Assembly (NCBI RefSeq): GCF_030848575.1
Contig: NZ_JAVDDX010000005.1
Span: forward strand, 62,001 to 126,000
Direction: 5' to 3'
DNA length: 64,000 nt
From: Haloarcula sp. H-GB4
GTDB taxonomy: Archaea > Halobacteriota > Halobacteria > Halobacteriales > Haloarculaceae
Shown: piece by piece, positions 8,464-16,987 of the stretch
Layout: every line of letters begins with the position of its first letter
How positions within the stretch are numbered: the first letter of the stretch is position 1
Translations under genes and position numbers: made by a program
The notes under the pieces: model-generated
Databases searched by the model: none
What the model was told of the DNA's origin: nothing
The model's input: only the letters and a program-made list of their open reading frames with translations

Positions 8464-8741
8464 GGCCGGGAATGGTGGCGTAAATTATATCACTGGATAG
8501 GCAGTGCGTACGACGGTTCCAAGCATCTGCGGGGAGGTGACTTTCACTTCCCTGTGTACCAGATTTCTGAGCTACAGCGTTGTCGCTGATAACGCTTTAC
8601 GCCGGGCTGTGTTTCAATAAACTGTCTCGTTATATCACCAAACTACAAGATTATTGGAACGCTCTTCGTGGGCTGTGGCGACAGTCCTGACAGCATGGGA
8701 CTCCTATCGGCATATAATCTGACCCTCACTCAGTTTAATTT

Positions 8742-9665
8742 TCAACCCAACTGGACGAGGATGTTGGCGCAGATACCGATACTATAGACGAACATGGTGA
8801 AGAGGATGACTGTGGACCAACTGAGGAAGTTGCCTTCACGAACGTTCTCGATATGGGTTCGGACCTGTGCTTCGATGAGGAAGAGGAGATTACGAGTGCC
8901 AATTGCCATTACGGCCGCTGGAAGAACGAAGAATAAGACGAAAAGAACGATTTCGGGCTGGCCTGCGTTCGGAGCAACTGTCTCAAGAGCACTGTTAAAG
9001 TCCAGAACTCCAATTCCTACATCAATACTGTTCCCGATAATGGTCAGGAATGAGGACGAGAGCAATTTATTCAGTGTTTCCGTAGCGACACTCTCAAACA
9101 ATAGTAGAAGTCCCACTATTGAGATGAAGAGGATAGACCCATTTCCCAAGTAGTCTCTGGCGTGATTCCACGCTTCCTGTCGCTGCTGATCGCTTGGCGG
9201 CCTTACCCGAGATTCCTCTTCTGAATCGTGTGTTGTAAACGGCGGTGTATCTCGGTTCCAAATATCAACGTAGGTGTCCCGACTCCAGAATACGAGACGG
9301 ACGGCGGAAACGAGCAGAAGGGAAAAGAGGACTACGCCATAGGTTAGAACAACGAGGAGGCCGACTATCCAGATGTGGCCGAGAAGCCATGGGAGTGAAT
9401 TGGAGAGTATAGGGAACGTGCTCCCCATCTTAGCAGCGTAGACAAGACACATTCCAAGTGTACCAATAGTGAAAGTTATAATGATGAGGGTAATCCAGAA
9501 CCCGAGCCACTTCTCCAAGAATAGGATGAATGCAGAGGGGATAAAATCGGCTCCTTTCCGTTTGGCTCCCTGAATGTCGTATCTGAAGTCCTGAATAATA
9601 CGCTGAATTGCTTGTCGGGAGATGGATGAAACGTCTCCTCGCCCTTCTTCATCAGCCTCTGTCAT
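8742..9665 (-). CDS. Membrane protein with five predicted helices
   Basis: A 307-residue protein. An acidic N-terminus of about 15 residues and a basic amphipathic stretch precede helices at about residues 55-78, 93-122, 172-190, 238-262 and 283-305. A polar, acidic loop separates the second and third helices (about residues 128-168). No family is recognised. It is the last gene of a minus-strand series (10795-11421, 9792-10559, this gene), with a 127-bp gap to its neighbour. Position suggests a membrane partner of the two upstream proteins, but nothing in the sequence proves it. Confidence 0.65.
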   Translation of the reverse strand: MTEADEEGRGDVSSISRQAIQRIIQDFRYDIQGAKRKGADFIPSAFILFLEKWLGFWITLIIITFTIGTLGMCLVYAAKMGSTFPILSNSLPWLLGHIWIVGLLVVLTYGVVLFSLLLVSAVRLVFWSRDTYVDIWNRDTPPFTTHDSEEESRVRPPSDQQRQEAWNHARDYLGNGSILFISIVGLLLLFESVATETLNKLLSSSFLTIIGNSIDVGIGVLDFNSALETVAPNAGQPEIVLFVLFFVLPAAVMAIGTRNLLFLIEAQVRTHIENVREGNFLSWSTVILFTMFVYSIGICANILVQLG

Positions 9666-9791
9666 AACCGTTGTATCTCCCTATATTGGTAAGTAACTTG
9701 GGCAGTCAGGTCAGTCTAAATGACACGACGACGTTTGAAGACCTCGATCAGAAGAAAACCTATCAACTCGGAGTTTGAGTTCACCGTATTC

Positions 9792-10559
9792 TCAGTCGTC
9801 TGTGGTTGCTTTTTCCTCAATAGCCATCTCGTACTGTTTGCTGAGGGTTTCTGCTTCCTCTGGGTTTATCATTACTTCATATCCTGAATCTTCTAATGTC
9901 ACGATTACCTGCTTTGCACTGGTCTTTGAGAGATTAATTTCTGTACCATCTGGTAGCTGAATTTCTGCTTTATTTGATTCTTCCTTTGTATCACTATCTC
10001 CTTCAAAGACCTTCCTCTGATACTTATTGTACGCGTGAATCATAATTAGCGCCTGAGCAATTCCGTCTATATTTTCCAGTACAATTTCAAATAGAGCAAC
10101 ACCAACCTGCGACTTTTGTATCCTAAAGCGGTAACTCACTTCTCTATCTTTGATTAGATTATCAACAAAACCTGCCTGTGAACCCTCTACTGACAAGGTA
10201 ATCAAATCGTCCGTTGACTCAAATTCATCCTCCGTGACATTCTCGTATTTAACTCCTTCAATACTCAGACCCCCGAACTCGCCATCATTAATTCGCTCTA
10301 CTGCGTCTTGATGCCCTTCATAGATGCCAGCAAGAGCAGATAAGAAGGCAGAATTTCCATGACTAATGACGCGGGCGTCTACCCATTCTCCCACTGGTTC
10401 TGAAGAATGGTGGAACGTCAGTGGGATAACGTTGCTCTCGTCCCTAATCTGCCCTGCCCACTTCTCAAGAGCTTCTTTTGGCACTTCATGCCCATGTCGA
10501 TCTTCCGTTGTAGATGAAATAATACCGGGAACGAACTCAATAAACTCTTTATTAGCCAT
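9792..10559 (-). CDS. Possible stand-alone prohead-protease-like protein
   Basis: The start at 10559 gives 255 residues beginning MANKEFIEFVPGIIS. The first ~100 residues follow the pattern of phage prohead proteases (S78/U35-like fold): G-I-I at the start, D-x-x-G-x-x-V-P, a buried TFHHSSEPVGEW block where the catalytic His would lie, and GGLSIEG, matching the G-x-S block. The second half has a helix and a short beta segment (EINLSKTSAKQVIVTLEDSG) of unknown kind. No capsid or portal gene is nearby, so it may be a domesticated or defence-related use of the fold. This is a motif-level guess. The gene is AT-richer than its surroundings. Confidence 0.45.
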   Translation of the reverse strand: MANKEFIEFVPGIISSTTEDRHGHEVPKEALEKWAGQIRDESNVIPLTFHHSSEPVGEWVDARVISHGNSAFLSALAGIYEGHQDAVERINDGEFGGLSIEGVKYENVTEDEFESTDDLITLSVEGSQAGFVDNLIKDREVSYRFRIQKSQVGVALFEIVLENIDGIAQALIMIHAYNKYQRKVFEGDSDTKEESNKAEIQLPDGTEINLSKTSAKQVIVTLEDSGYEVMINPEEAETLSKQYEMAIEEKATTDD

Positions 10560-10794
10560 GTTTGGCCCTATGTGTTCGAAATCACAAATAGGTGTTTGAG
10601 ATGTTAGCATCTATTAGTGGATGCTGACTTCTCGGGTTCTTCATTCTACTTTTCCCGACTGGACTATGCTGACTTCACTCTCTCTAATCATCACTCTGAA
10701 CTCTCTAGTGTCAGACTTCAAGGAGCTGTTTCACTGGGAGTCAATGAGCCATTCTCTACTTGTATTGAGACCGCCCATTCTCCATAGTAGCACA

Positions 10795-11421
10795 TCAGGG
10801 AATTAGGTCATAACCAGCTTGCAGTCCGGCCATAGTTAGTTTCACTCCAACCTGTGTACCGATACCAGCACCATACTGTTTTGCTCGCCCAACGAGATCG
10901 CGGAGTCGGGATTCATCCGTGTTTGCGTCTTCTATTTCATTCTGGAATTCACGAATGAGTTCTTTCAATTCCTCTGCTTCCTCATTATCAAGCATCGCCT
11001 GATCAACTTGGTCGATGATTTGAGTGTACTCTATTGACTGAGAGACCTCTGTTTCCTGATTTACATCCGTATTCTGTTGAATAACGATAGGACGCATCTC
11101 TGTGGCTTCATCGACCTGCTCAAAATCAGCAACATCTATATCGAATAGATCCGCAATTTGTTCCGTTCGAAGCTTGATTTCACGTAGATCCTCATTAGCG
11201 GTCTCGACACTGTGCATACGCGTAATTGATGCCGTTGTCCCTTCTACGCCCTCAATTTTGTGCAGACGTTCGTTCTCTGGATACTCTTCTTGGAATTCTT
11301 CAAGAATTTGGTTAAACCGATCAGCTATCGTTTCTGAGGAAGTTGGTTCTTTCATCTTCAGCGTCTCAGCAGCCTGGTCATGAACACGCTTCAGGGAACG
11401 TACCAGGTATGAATCGATCAT
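10795..11421 (-). CDS. Coiled-coil protein, unknown function
   Basis: A 208-residue, strongly acidic and mostly helical protein. The N-terminal ~60 residues and the stretch around residues 140-180 (AEELKELIREFQNEIED) look like coiled coils. Between them is a polar segment with RPIVIQQNTDVNQETEVSQS, and a less charged C-terminus (GVKLTMAGLQAGYDLIP) ends the protein. The layout resembles adaptor or effector-associated helical modules seen beside defence genes, but I recognise no family. It is first in the minus-strand series that continues with 9792-10559 and 8742-9665. Confidence 0.55.
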   Translation of the reverse strand: MIDSYLVRSLKRVHDQAAETLKMKEPTSSETIADRFNQILEEFQEEYPENERLHKIEGVEGTTASITRMHSVETANEDLREIKLRTEQIADLFDIDVADFEQVDEATEMRPIVIQQNTDVNQETEVSQSIEYTQIIDQVDQAMLDNEEAEELKELIREFQNEIEDANTDESRLRDLVGRAKQYGAGIGTQVGVKLTMAGLQAGYDLIP

Positions 11422-11467
11422 AACTCAGCATACCAGCCCTTGTGAATAAATCCCCGTACAGTATTGA

Positions 11468-11719
11468 TCAACTGGCGTCTGACGAGTTGCGTTCAAATAC
11501 CTGCTTGGTCTCTGACGGTTCGGTCGGAAGTCGAAGGTCGTGCGGGTCGTCCTCGATGGCCTGCATCATCTCACCATCGGTCAGTTGCTTCCCCTCAATC
11601 AGTTCCTCGCCCATCTCCCTTGCCCGAATGGTGTCCGCCAAGATGTTAAAGAGTGAGCCGCGAAGTTGACGTAGAACGTCCGCCTCGCCGATTCGGGCGA
11701 GCCTGACTTTGGCAAGAAA
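11468..11719 (-). pseudogene. C-terminal remnant of an unknown gene
   Basis: This minus-strand frame is open for 84 codons from just after a TGA (forward 11720-11722) to a TGA at 11468-11470. It reads like real protein (RIGEADVLRQLRGSLFNIL, GEELIEGKQLTDGEMMQAIE). The first ATG comes only about 35 codons in, so the N-terminal part is missing. The family is not recognised. A half copy of the palindromic repeat lies about 40 bp beyond its broken end. Confidence 0.45.
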
Positions 11720-11761
11720 TCATGCTTTATTTTCCGAGTATACCCCCACTCTCACCACTGC

Positions 11762-11800
11762 ACGTTGGTTAGCTAGTCCCCACTCCGGAAGTACAAGCTC
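11762..11800. repeat. Half copy of the palindromic repeat
   Basis: Only the right arm (GTTGGTTAGCTAG) is present, followed by CCCCACTCCGGAAGTACAAG. The same CCGGAAGT(A/C/T)-AAG block follows the palindromes at 13465-13508 and 16325-16368, so this is a truncated member of that family. Confidence 0.6.
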
Positions 11801-11828
11801 ATTTTAATAGCCAGTCTCCCGTATTCGG

Positions 11829-12086
11829 TTGTATATAGCCGCAACAGAGGCCCAGACGGTCGAATTGCATGATGGGACTGAACTCGCCGTCCAGTACCTT
11901 GGTGCAACCGGCGACGACACTGCGGAGTTCGAAGTCGAACCCAAGGCCGAGGACGATACGCGCCGCTGGCGGCTAGAAATCCAACGCACAGGCGGCTACG
12001 AGATCGTCGAGGCGTGGGAGCACGGCGTTGCAGCTGACCTCGACGCCCCTGACTGGGTGCACGAACTCGTCGACCGGGCGGTCTGA
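11829..12086 (+). CDS. Small acidic protein, unknown function
   Basis: An 85-residue, very acidic protein (TAEFEVEPKAEDDTRRWRLE) with a beta-like first half and a helical tail ending APDWVHELVDRAV. The composition is typically haloarchaeal and unlike random frame. The listed start is an ATA/ATG-poor region; the sequence before residue 5 is open, so the N-terminus could differ by a few residues. No family is recognised. It lies next to repeat debris, so it may itself be a remnant. Confidence 0.4.
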   Translation: MYIAATEAQTVELHDGTELAVQYLGATGDDTAEFEVEPKAEDDTRRWRLEIQRTGGYEIVEAWEHGVAADLDAPDWVHELVDRAV

Positions 12087-12315
12087 GGTGGCTGTTCGAA
12101 ATTGCTTATCACGCTCTGGCCAGTCGTTGCCAATCTGGGTTCTTTGGGCAGTCGTAGTGATGAAACGCCTGTTCAGTGCATTTGCGAGTTGAGTATGTTG
12201 TGTGGGTAGTGGCAGAAAGGTTGGTGCACACTCACCGTTGGGACTAGACGAACGCCGTGTCGAATTGTAACAATGAGTCAAAATCATTAATGCATAGACA
12301 TGAAATTGGGTGAAT

Positions 12316-13293
12316 ATGTCAGAAAATATTTCTGTGAGTTCAGGGATAACAGACCTCATCCATCGACTTCTGTATGGCTCAGAGGATACGCGGCTACGGG
12401 CCACTTGGCGGGTCGTTATTCCGGTATTCGCCGCTCTTGTAACCTATCTGGGCGGCCGGATCGTAATGAGGATAGCATTCCAATCAGTTATTGGGAACGT
12501 TTCTAGAACGAGTGTCGTCCTTCAGACGCTGACTCCGCTCATCCTAACAGCTACACTCATGATTGCAAGCGGACTCGTTGCACTCGCCGTCGCCTCACGG
12601 CTTGATAACCGTCCACTCACCAGTTATGGATTCGCTTGGTCTACACAGTGGGTAGTGGACTTCCTCGTCGGAACAATAATTGGCGTAAGCGCTTTGATCT
12701 GTACAGTTCTCTATCAGGTAGCGAGAGGATATGCAACTCTTCGCACAGACCTGACTGGCGTTGGAGTTGATTCGATACCCCTCGGAGTTCTTGTCGTCGT
12801 TGCGCTGCTGGTGTTCTCTCTCTCAAATAACGTATTCGAAGAGATTGTATTTAGGACAATATTCATTCAGAATGCCGCAGAGGGTCTCGTAAAACGGTCT
12901 GTAGGGAAAAGAACAGCAGTCATGCTTGCACTCGTTGCAAGCACTCCGATATTCGGGATTTGGCATTTATTAGGTGGTGGATTGTCTGCCGTGCTCACTA
13001 GCCTTGTCGGAGGTTTTCTATTCGGAACAGCCTACATATTGAGCGGACAACTGTCGTTGCCAATTGGCGTCCACTTCGGAGGGGTGGCACTCTTAATACT
13101 GACTCAACAGCCCTTCTCGCAGAATCCAGAGTTGACGCTCCCCTCGCTTTTCGTTGTAGAAATTGCAAATATATCGCTTGCGCAATCCATCGAGATATGG
13201 GTTGTGCGGGCAGCAGTCGGTATCGTCCTTATTTGTGCGTGGGTGTATTATTCCGCTGGTGAAATTGCGATTGCTGAGGAGGTACGTCCGTAG
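12316..13293 (+). CDS. CPBP family intramembrane metalloprotease
   Basis: A 325-residue protein from the ATG at 12316 (a GTG at 12310 is the alternative). Eight or so hydrophobic segments are visible. The CPBP motifs are SNNVFEEIVFRTIF (paired glutamates and Arg), IFGIWHLLGGG and LPIGVHFGGV, supplying the conserved histidines. It is longer than the CPBP protein at 4877-5608 and only distantly similar to it. Family members are membrane proteases of unknown substrate in most archaea. It is a single gene; an AT-rich stretch at about 12275-12300 upstream could serve as promoter. Confidence 0.8.
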   Translation: MSENISVSSGITDLIHRLLYGSEDTRLRATWRVVIPVFAALVTYLGGRIVMRIAFQSVIGNVSRTSVVLQTLTPLILTATLMIASGLVALAVASRLDNRPLTSYGFAWSTQWVVDFLVGTIIGVSALICTVLYQVARGYATLRTDLTGVGVDSIPLGVLVVVALLVFSLSNNVFEEIVFRTIFIQNAAEGLVKRSVGKRTAVMLALVASTPIFGIWHLLGGGLSAVLTSLVGGFLFGTAYILSGQLSLPIGVHFGGVALLILTQQPFSQNPELTLPSLFVVEIANISLAQSIEIWVVRAAVGIVLICAWVYYSAGEIAIAEEVRP

Positions 13294-13464
13294 TCGGTCA
13301 CACGACAAACGTCTATGTTAGTGCACAGTTGCTGTGCCTGTTCTCTGTCTTGACAATCGCTGTTACAGCAGTTTTCAATATATCTCTCCAGCGCTCTGAC
13401 CGGTTGCTTTAGCGGAAATAAATCGCAGAGTAGACACCCTGTACTGATCGAATAACCGGTTCTG

Positions 13465-13508
13465 ACTAACCAACAGTTGGCCGGTGCTGCCACCGCGTGT
13501 TAGTTAGC
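13465..13508. repeat. Palindromic repeat, copy 3
   Basis: Arms ACTAACCAACA (13465-13475) and TGTTAGTTAGC (13498-13508) with one or two mismatches. It is followed directly by a block with CCCCCGGAAGTCTAAGG and GGGTTTACATACCAGTC (about 13517-13550), which recurs at 16541-16564. The rest of the gap 13294-13717 holds only the hairpin at 13587-13607. Confidence 0.75.
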
Positions 13509-13586
13509 GATCTCTCCCCCGGAAGTCTAAGGGGGGTTTACATACCAGTCGCTCGTCAGCTACAAACACATACTCGCGCCATCATG

Positions 13587-13607
13587 GGGCCTGTTTGGGG
13601 CAGGCCC
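13587..13607. repeat. Stem-loop in the repeat-associated block, copy A
   Basis: GGGCCTG at 13587-13593 pairs with CAGGCCC at 13601-13607 around a seven-base loop. It lies about 40 bp after the GGAAGTCTAAGG block. The equivalent hairpin at 16600-16622 has the same stem length with a paired base change. Confidence 0.6.
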
Positions 13608-13717
13608 AGTCATGACTCTGCGGTCAGTACACACTATTCAGCGACCGACTGTTTCAAACAGTGCTGAATTTGAAGATACGGAGTTCCACAGAGCCAGAAA
13701 AGAGTGGTTTGTGGGTC

Positions 13718-14860
13718 TCAACACTCCACAGAAGAGTCGACGTACTCTGCCATCTGTCTGATAGCCATGATAACAGCGATGTCCGGGGCTCCGCCTGCTT
13801 CTTCATATATTTGATTTGTCAACTCCCGTGCCTTCTCAGCGTCCGTCGTCGGTCTTTGACCACGACGTGCTACAGACCCCATCTCTCCCCTTGGGAGATC
13901 GGGAGACTTCGCCGGCACCTGGAAATCTGGAATTCCATCGATATTTCTTATTTCGCCGTCAACCTCCATCTCATGAATAATCTTGTCCCGGCGGCGGAAT
14001 TCACTCATCCGACTGGCTAACCGGTCAAGATACTCCTCGCTGCAGGAATTGTGAAGCACAACATTGTCTGCATTATGAAACTGCAGAAGATTCACTTCAT
14101 CCACAGTTTTCTGAGACTTCAACAATACCTGCCTACGAGAGTTGGACTCGATATCGTAAACTGTCGGGTCGTAGAGCAGAAGAACTCGTTTCGGATCTAT
14201 CGGGCAGTATAGTTGAAGCCCATGTTCAGCAAACCCAGAGACAACTCTATCCGATTTGAATTGTGGATTGTCTGTGATAATTGGTGTATCCGAGATAACG
14301 AATTCTTTATCGGCGACGTTTCGAAGCATAACCGGCTCTAAATCCTCAAGTATTTGGTATCCGAAAATTCCTAAAACAATCATTTCGAGATGGATACCCA
14401 GCGTCGTCGCATCAACCAGAGTATCCTCCTTCTCCTCCGGCGTCAATTCGGAGGTCCATTCAATGTGATCATCGTATCTGTCGCTGACTAGGTCGTCTCT
14501 AACCCCTTCTCGCAGTAGTTTGTCTCCTTCGTTAATGCTTTTTCGCGTGGACTTCGAGCGGGTTCTCTGAGTAGTGATGAACGACAACAGAAGCAGACGT
14601 TCTTGGGGAGTTAAATCTGGAAGATAACCACCGTTTCGAAGCGTCTCTAACGGATCTTTATGCAGGCCTTCTAGTTTGTGGAGTTCTCTTTCGACGTGAG
14701 TAGGATTGCCGTACAGGTAGTCCTCGGAACACACCTTGCTGATGGAGGTTTTGACCTGAATTGCTCCCTCCTCGATGTGGTAGACGCTGACTTTCTCGTT
14801 TTCGGCCCATCCACGGAGGAAATGCTGTGGAACGTAGTGTTGGTTCTTGTACTCTGGCAT
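13718..14860 (-). CDS. DUF4238 domain protein
   Basis: A 380-residue protein opening MPEYKNQHYVPQHFLRGW, the N-terminal hallmark of DUF4238 (K-x-QHYVP-x-x-x-LR-x-F/W). Later it contains LLLSFITTQRTRSK and EFVISDTPIITDNP, which match the helical and D-x-P-blocks of the family. The function of DUF4238 proteins is unknown to me; they are often found as lone genes in accessory regions of bacteria and archaea. The start is set by the conserved N-terminus. The gene lies between two sets of repeat blocks (13465-13607 and 16325-16622), suggesting that the segment was moved as a unit. Confidence 0.8.
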   Translation of the reverse strand: MPEYKNQHYVPQHFLRGWAENEKVSVYHIEEGAIQVKTSISKVCSEDYLYGNPTHVERELHKLEGLHKDPLETLRNGGYLPDLTPQERLLLLSFITTQRTRSKSTRKSINEGDKLLREGVRDDLVSDRYDDHIEWTSELTPEEKEDTLVDATTLGIHLEMIVLGIFGYQILEDLEPVMLRNVADKEFVISDTPIITDNPQFKSDRVVSGFAEHGLQLYCPIDPKRVLLLYDPTVYDIESNSRRQVLLKSQKTVDEVNLLQFHNADNVVLHNSCSEEYLDRLASRMSEFRRRDKIIHEMEVDGEIRNIDGIPDFQVPAKSPDLPRGEMGSVARRGQRPTTDAEKARELTNQIYEEAGGAPDIAVIMAIRQMAEYVDSSVEC

Positions 14861-15352
14861 TTAATTGGCCGTTGTATTTTCGGTAGTGACTCCAGCGTCC
14901 TCTCTGCCTAGGTTACGTGGCCCTTCAATATGGTCTTGGCCATAATCTGTTTTAACGGTTCGTTCAGAAACAAGGATAGAAGCGCTTTGTTGAAATCCTA
15001 CGTTCCGTGTGCAGACACACTAAACAGCGTTTCTAAGCTAAGAGCGGGGGAAGAATGTGACTTGTGGCGGTGTGCTTCAGGCTTCCGAAGTCATTGAGCT
15101 GTTCGGAGACAGTCATGGACGCATTCGATGTGAGGATTTTGTAGAAAATGAATGGCAGTTGTTCTGGAAATGGTGGCAGAAGGTGATGAAAGAGTTGCTA
15201 TCGAACACGAGGGTGAACTCGCACACATCGGAGGGTACGTTACTATTTGAATAATCCACACTCGCCCGCCTAAACATCTAATTTCAGAACCTCTCTGAAT
15301 AGAGAACCCATATTACAAAATACTGTTAAGTCCACTTCTGCAAGTCGCTATT
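14861..15352. other. Gene-free stretch
   Basis: No convincing gene is seen. A 65-codon plus-strand frame at 15057-15254 exists but lacks haloarchaeal composition (few acidic residues, many Cys and Trp), so I do not call it. The promoters of the flanking, diverging genes must lie here. Confidence 0.4.
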
Positions 15353-16096
15353 GTGCCAACTCTCCGCGAATACAAGGACGACCCGGGATACTACATTTAC
15401 GCTCGCCCACCGGAAGTAGGTAATATCACCTACGGGATCGACCCGGCTGCATATCCCATTTTCAGCGAGCTTGAGTACGAACACGGCAGCCAAGTTTCGT
15501 GGCGGGTAATCGGCGCTTTGAAAGCCTCAGAGTTGATCGAAACCGGCGACAGTGGCAGCACAGGTGATACACTGAACGCCAGCCAAGTCGAGGGAAAGCC
15601 TTTAGAAGAGGATTTCGGCCAGTTTTACGAGCTCCTACTGGACCGATTCACATTTTCTGTTGACGAGCAAGATTCAATCGCATCGAAACTCGGTATCGAC
15701 CCAACCGATGCGGAATCTCACTTCACTGACCGATTAAAGAGAGTCCTACCAGAACTCAAGACAACACATATCCTCAATGCAGAGCATCCCGATGAAACAG
15801 CCATAGCCGGGTTTATACCGGAATTTTTCGAGCCTCATACTGATGCTGAGTACGATCTGGCAATCGTAGTTGAGGACCACCGCAGGAAGGTCCCAGACCC
15901 CACCGGGATTGAACACATCGTGTATCAGCAGTCTACTGGGTATCATGTCGAAGTCGGGACTTCATCTGAAATAACAACTGAGATTCGTTCTGAGGGTATC
16001 CAGCATGTCTCCAAGTTTGACCCACTTATTCAAGATGAACTCGGGTTCGACGACCCAGCCCCAGTCGAGACGAGCATCACCTTCTCTCAGGGGTAA
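15353..16096 (+). CDS. Unknown protein, two-part, acidic
   Basis: A 247-residue acidic protein from a GTG at 15353 (VPTLREYKDDPGYYIYARPP). No membrane segment, no nucleotide-binding or metal motif. A Gly/Ser/Asp-rich linker at about residues 60-78 separates an N-terminal beta-type part from a mostly helical middle and a C-terminal alpha/beta part (YDLAIVVEDHRRKVPDP). Family not recognised. It is a single gene on the plus strand within the repeat-bounded segment that also holds the DUF4238 gene. Confidence 0.55.
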   Translation: MPTLREYKDDPGYYIYARPPEVGNITYGIDPAAYPIFSELEYEHGSQVSWRVIGALKASELIETGDSGSTGDTLNASQVEGKPLEEDFGQFYELLLDRFTFSVDEQDSIASKLGIDPTDAESHFTDRLKRVLPELKTTHILNAEHPDETAIAGFIPEFFEPHTDAEYDLAIVVEDHRRKVPDPTGIEHIVYQQSTGYHVEVGTSSEITTEIRSEGIQHVSKFDPLIQDELGFDDPAPVETSITFSQG

Positions 16097-16324
16097 GCGG
16101 TAAGCACTCTCCCGGTGCTGAACGAGTCCGTCCATTGGTATCTATCTTGTAGCGAGCAACCATGAGCAAAATTCTGGCTCCAGCTGGTATATAGAAGTTA
16201 GTGCTACTCGGGACTCGCACGCACCGTGGTTTGATATATCAGTCGGCAGGCCTACTGACCAGCCAATTCACCGCAATAGTTCTGAAATCAGCCGTCCTGG
16301 GGACTGTTCTACGACACCCTCATG

Positions 16325-16368
16325 ACTAACCAACACTGGACCACTTCTGCCACCGAGTGTTGGTTAGT
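16325..16368. repeat. Palindromic repeat, copy 4 (best copy)
   Basis: Perfect 13-bp arms ACTAACCAACACT (16325-16337) and AGTGTTGGTTAGT (16356-16368) with an 18-bp spacer. It is followed by CCACCCCGGAAGTACAAG, the block shared with copy 3 and the half copy at 11762. Confidence 0.8.
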
Positions 16369-16540
16369 GAATCACCACCCCGGAAGTACAAGCGATGTTT
16401 CTCACCTATTCTGACACCACCTGAATATGGCATCAAAAGCGACTCACATAGCCGGCCTGCACATCGGGGCCATCTCAATATTCAAGATCAAGACGTGTCA
16501 AATACACTTATTCCTGTCATACTCGCTCCCTTCCGGAAGT

Positions 16541-16622
16541 CCAAGGGGGGTTTACATACCAGTCACTCATCAGCTATGAATACACACTAGCGCCGTCGTG
16601 GGACCTGCCACTAACAGGTCCC
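16541..16622. repeat. Repeat-associated block with stem-loop, copy B
   Basis: Begins GGAAGTCCAAGG then GGGTTTACATACCAGTC, matching about 13521-13550, and ends in a hairpin: GGGACCTG (16600-16607) with CAGGTCCC (16615-16622). It lacks a palindrome of its own; the nearest is at 16325-16368. The remainder of the gap 16097-16723 shows nothing I can support. Confidence 0.65.
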
Positions 16623-16723
16623 GGCGCGGGGTCGCGGTCAGTCAGTTTGAACGTAGGAACCACCGCAACCCATGCAAAGAACGCACGCAACTCAGCAAAA
16701 AAGTAGAGGTATCGCTACCCAGC

Positions 16724-16987
16724 TCAGGCCGTCGCAACGACGTGTTGATGTTCGGCCTGCGAGGGCATCGGCTGGAGCGTCAGGTCCGCAAGCGCCAGCT
16801 CCCGAAGCACTTCCGGCGGGACGCCCTCGGTGTCTCGAAGCACGGCATCAAGCGTCCACGCGTCGTGTTCCGAGCACACCGGCGGCATCGTTTCGACCAG
16901 CACGATCGGGACGGTCTCGCGGAGCGCACGGGCGGCGCGTTTCACGCGCTTGCGGTTCTCAACCGTACAGCGGACGGTCTCGCTCAT
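16724..16987 (-). CDS. Small haloarchaeal protein, unknown function
   Basis: An 87-residue protein beginning MSETVRCTVENRKRVKRAAR, a basic helical N-terminus. A domain with CSEHDAWTLDAVLRDTEGVP and a helical C-terminus (LRELALADLTLQP) follow. The start overlaps the stop of the upstream gene 16984-17313 (ATGA), so the two are translationally coupled. A truncated relative exists at 6021-6196, which shows that the pair has moved within this replicon. I recognise no family; this kind of pair is typical of haloarchaeal plasmid regions. Confidence 0.55.
   Translation of the reverse strand: MSETVRCTVENRKRVKRAARALRETVPIVLVETMPPVCSEHDAWTLDAVLRDTEGVPPEVLRELALADLTLQPMPSQAEHQHVVATA

Noticed and set aside
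15057-15254. 65-codon plus-strand ORF in the gap before 15353
   Set aside because: Composition (Cys, Trp, few acidic residues) does not fit the surrounding genes and no motif is present.
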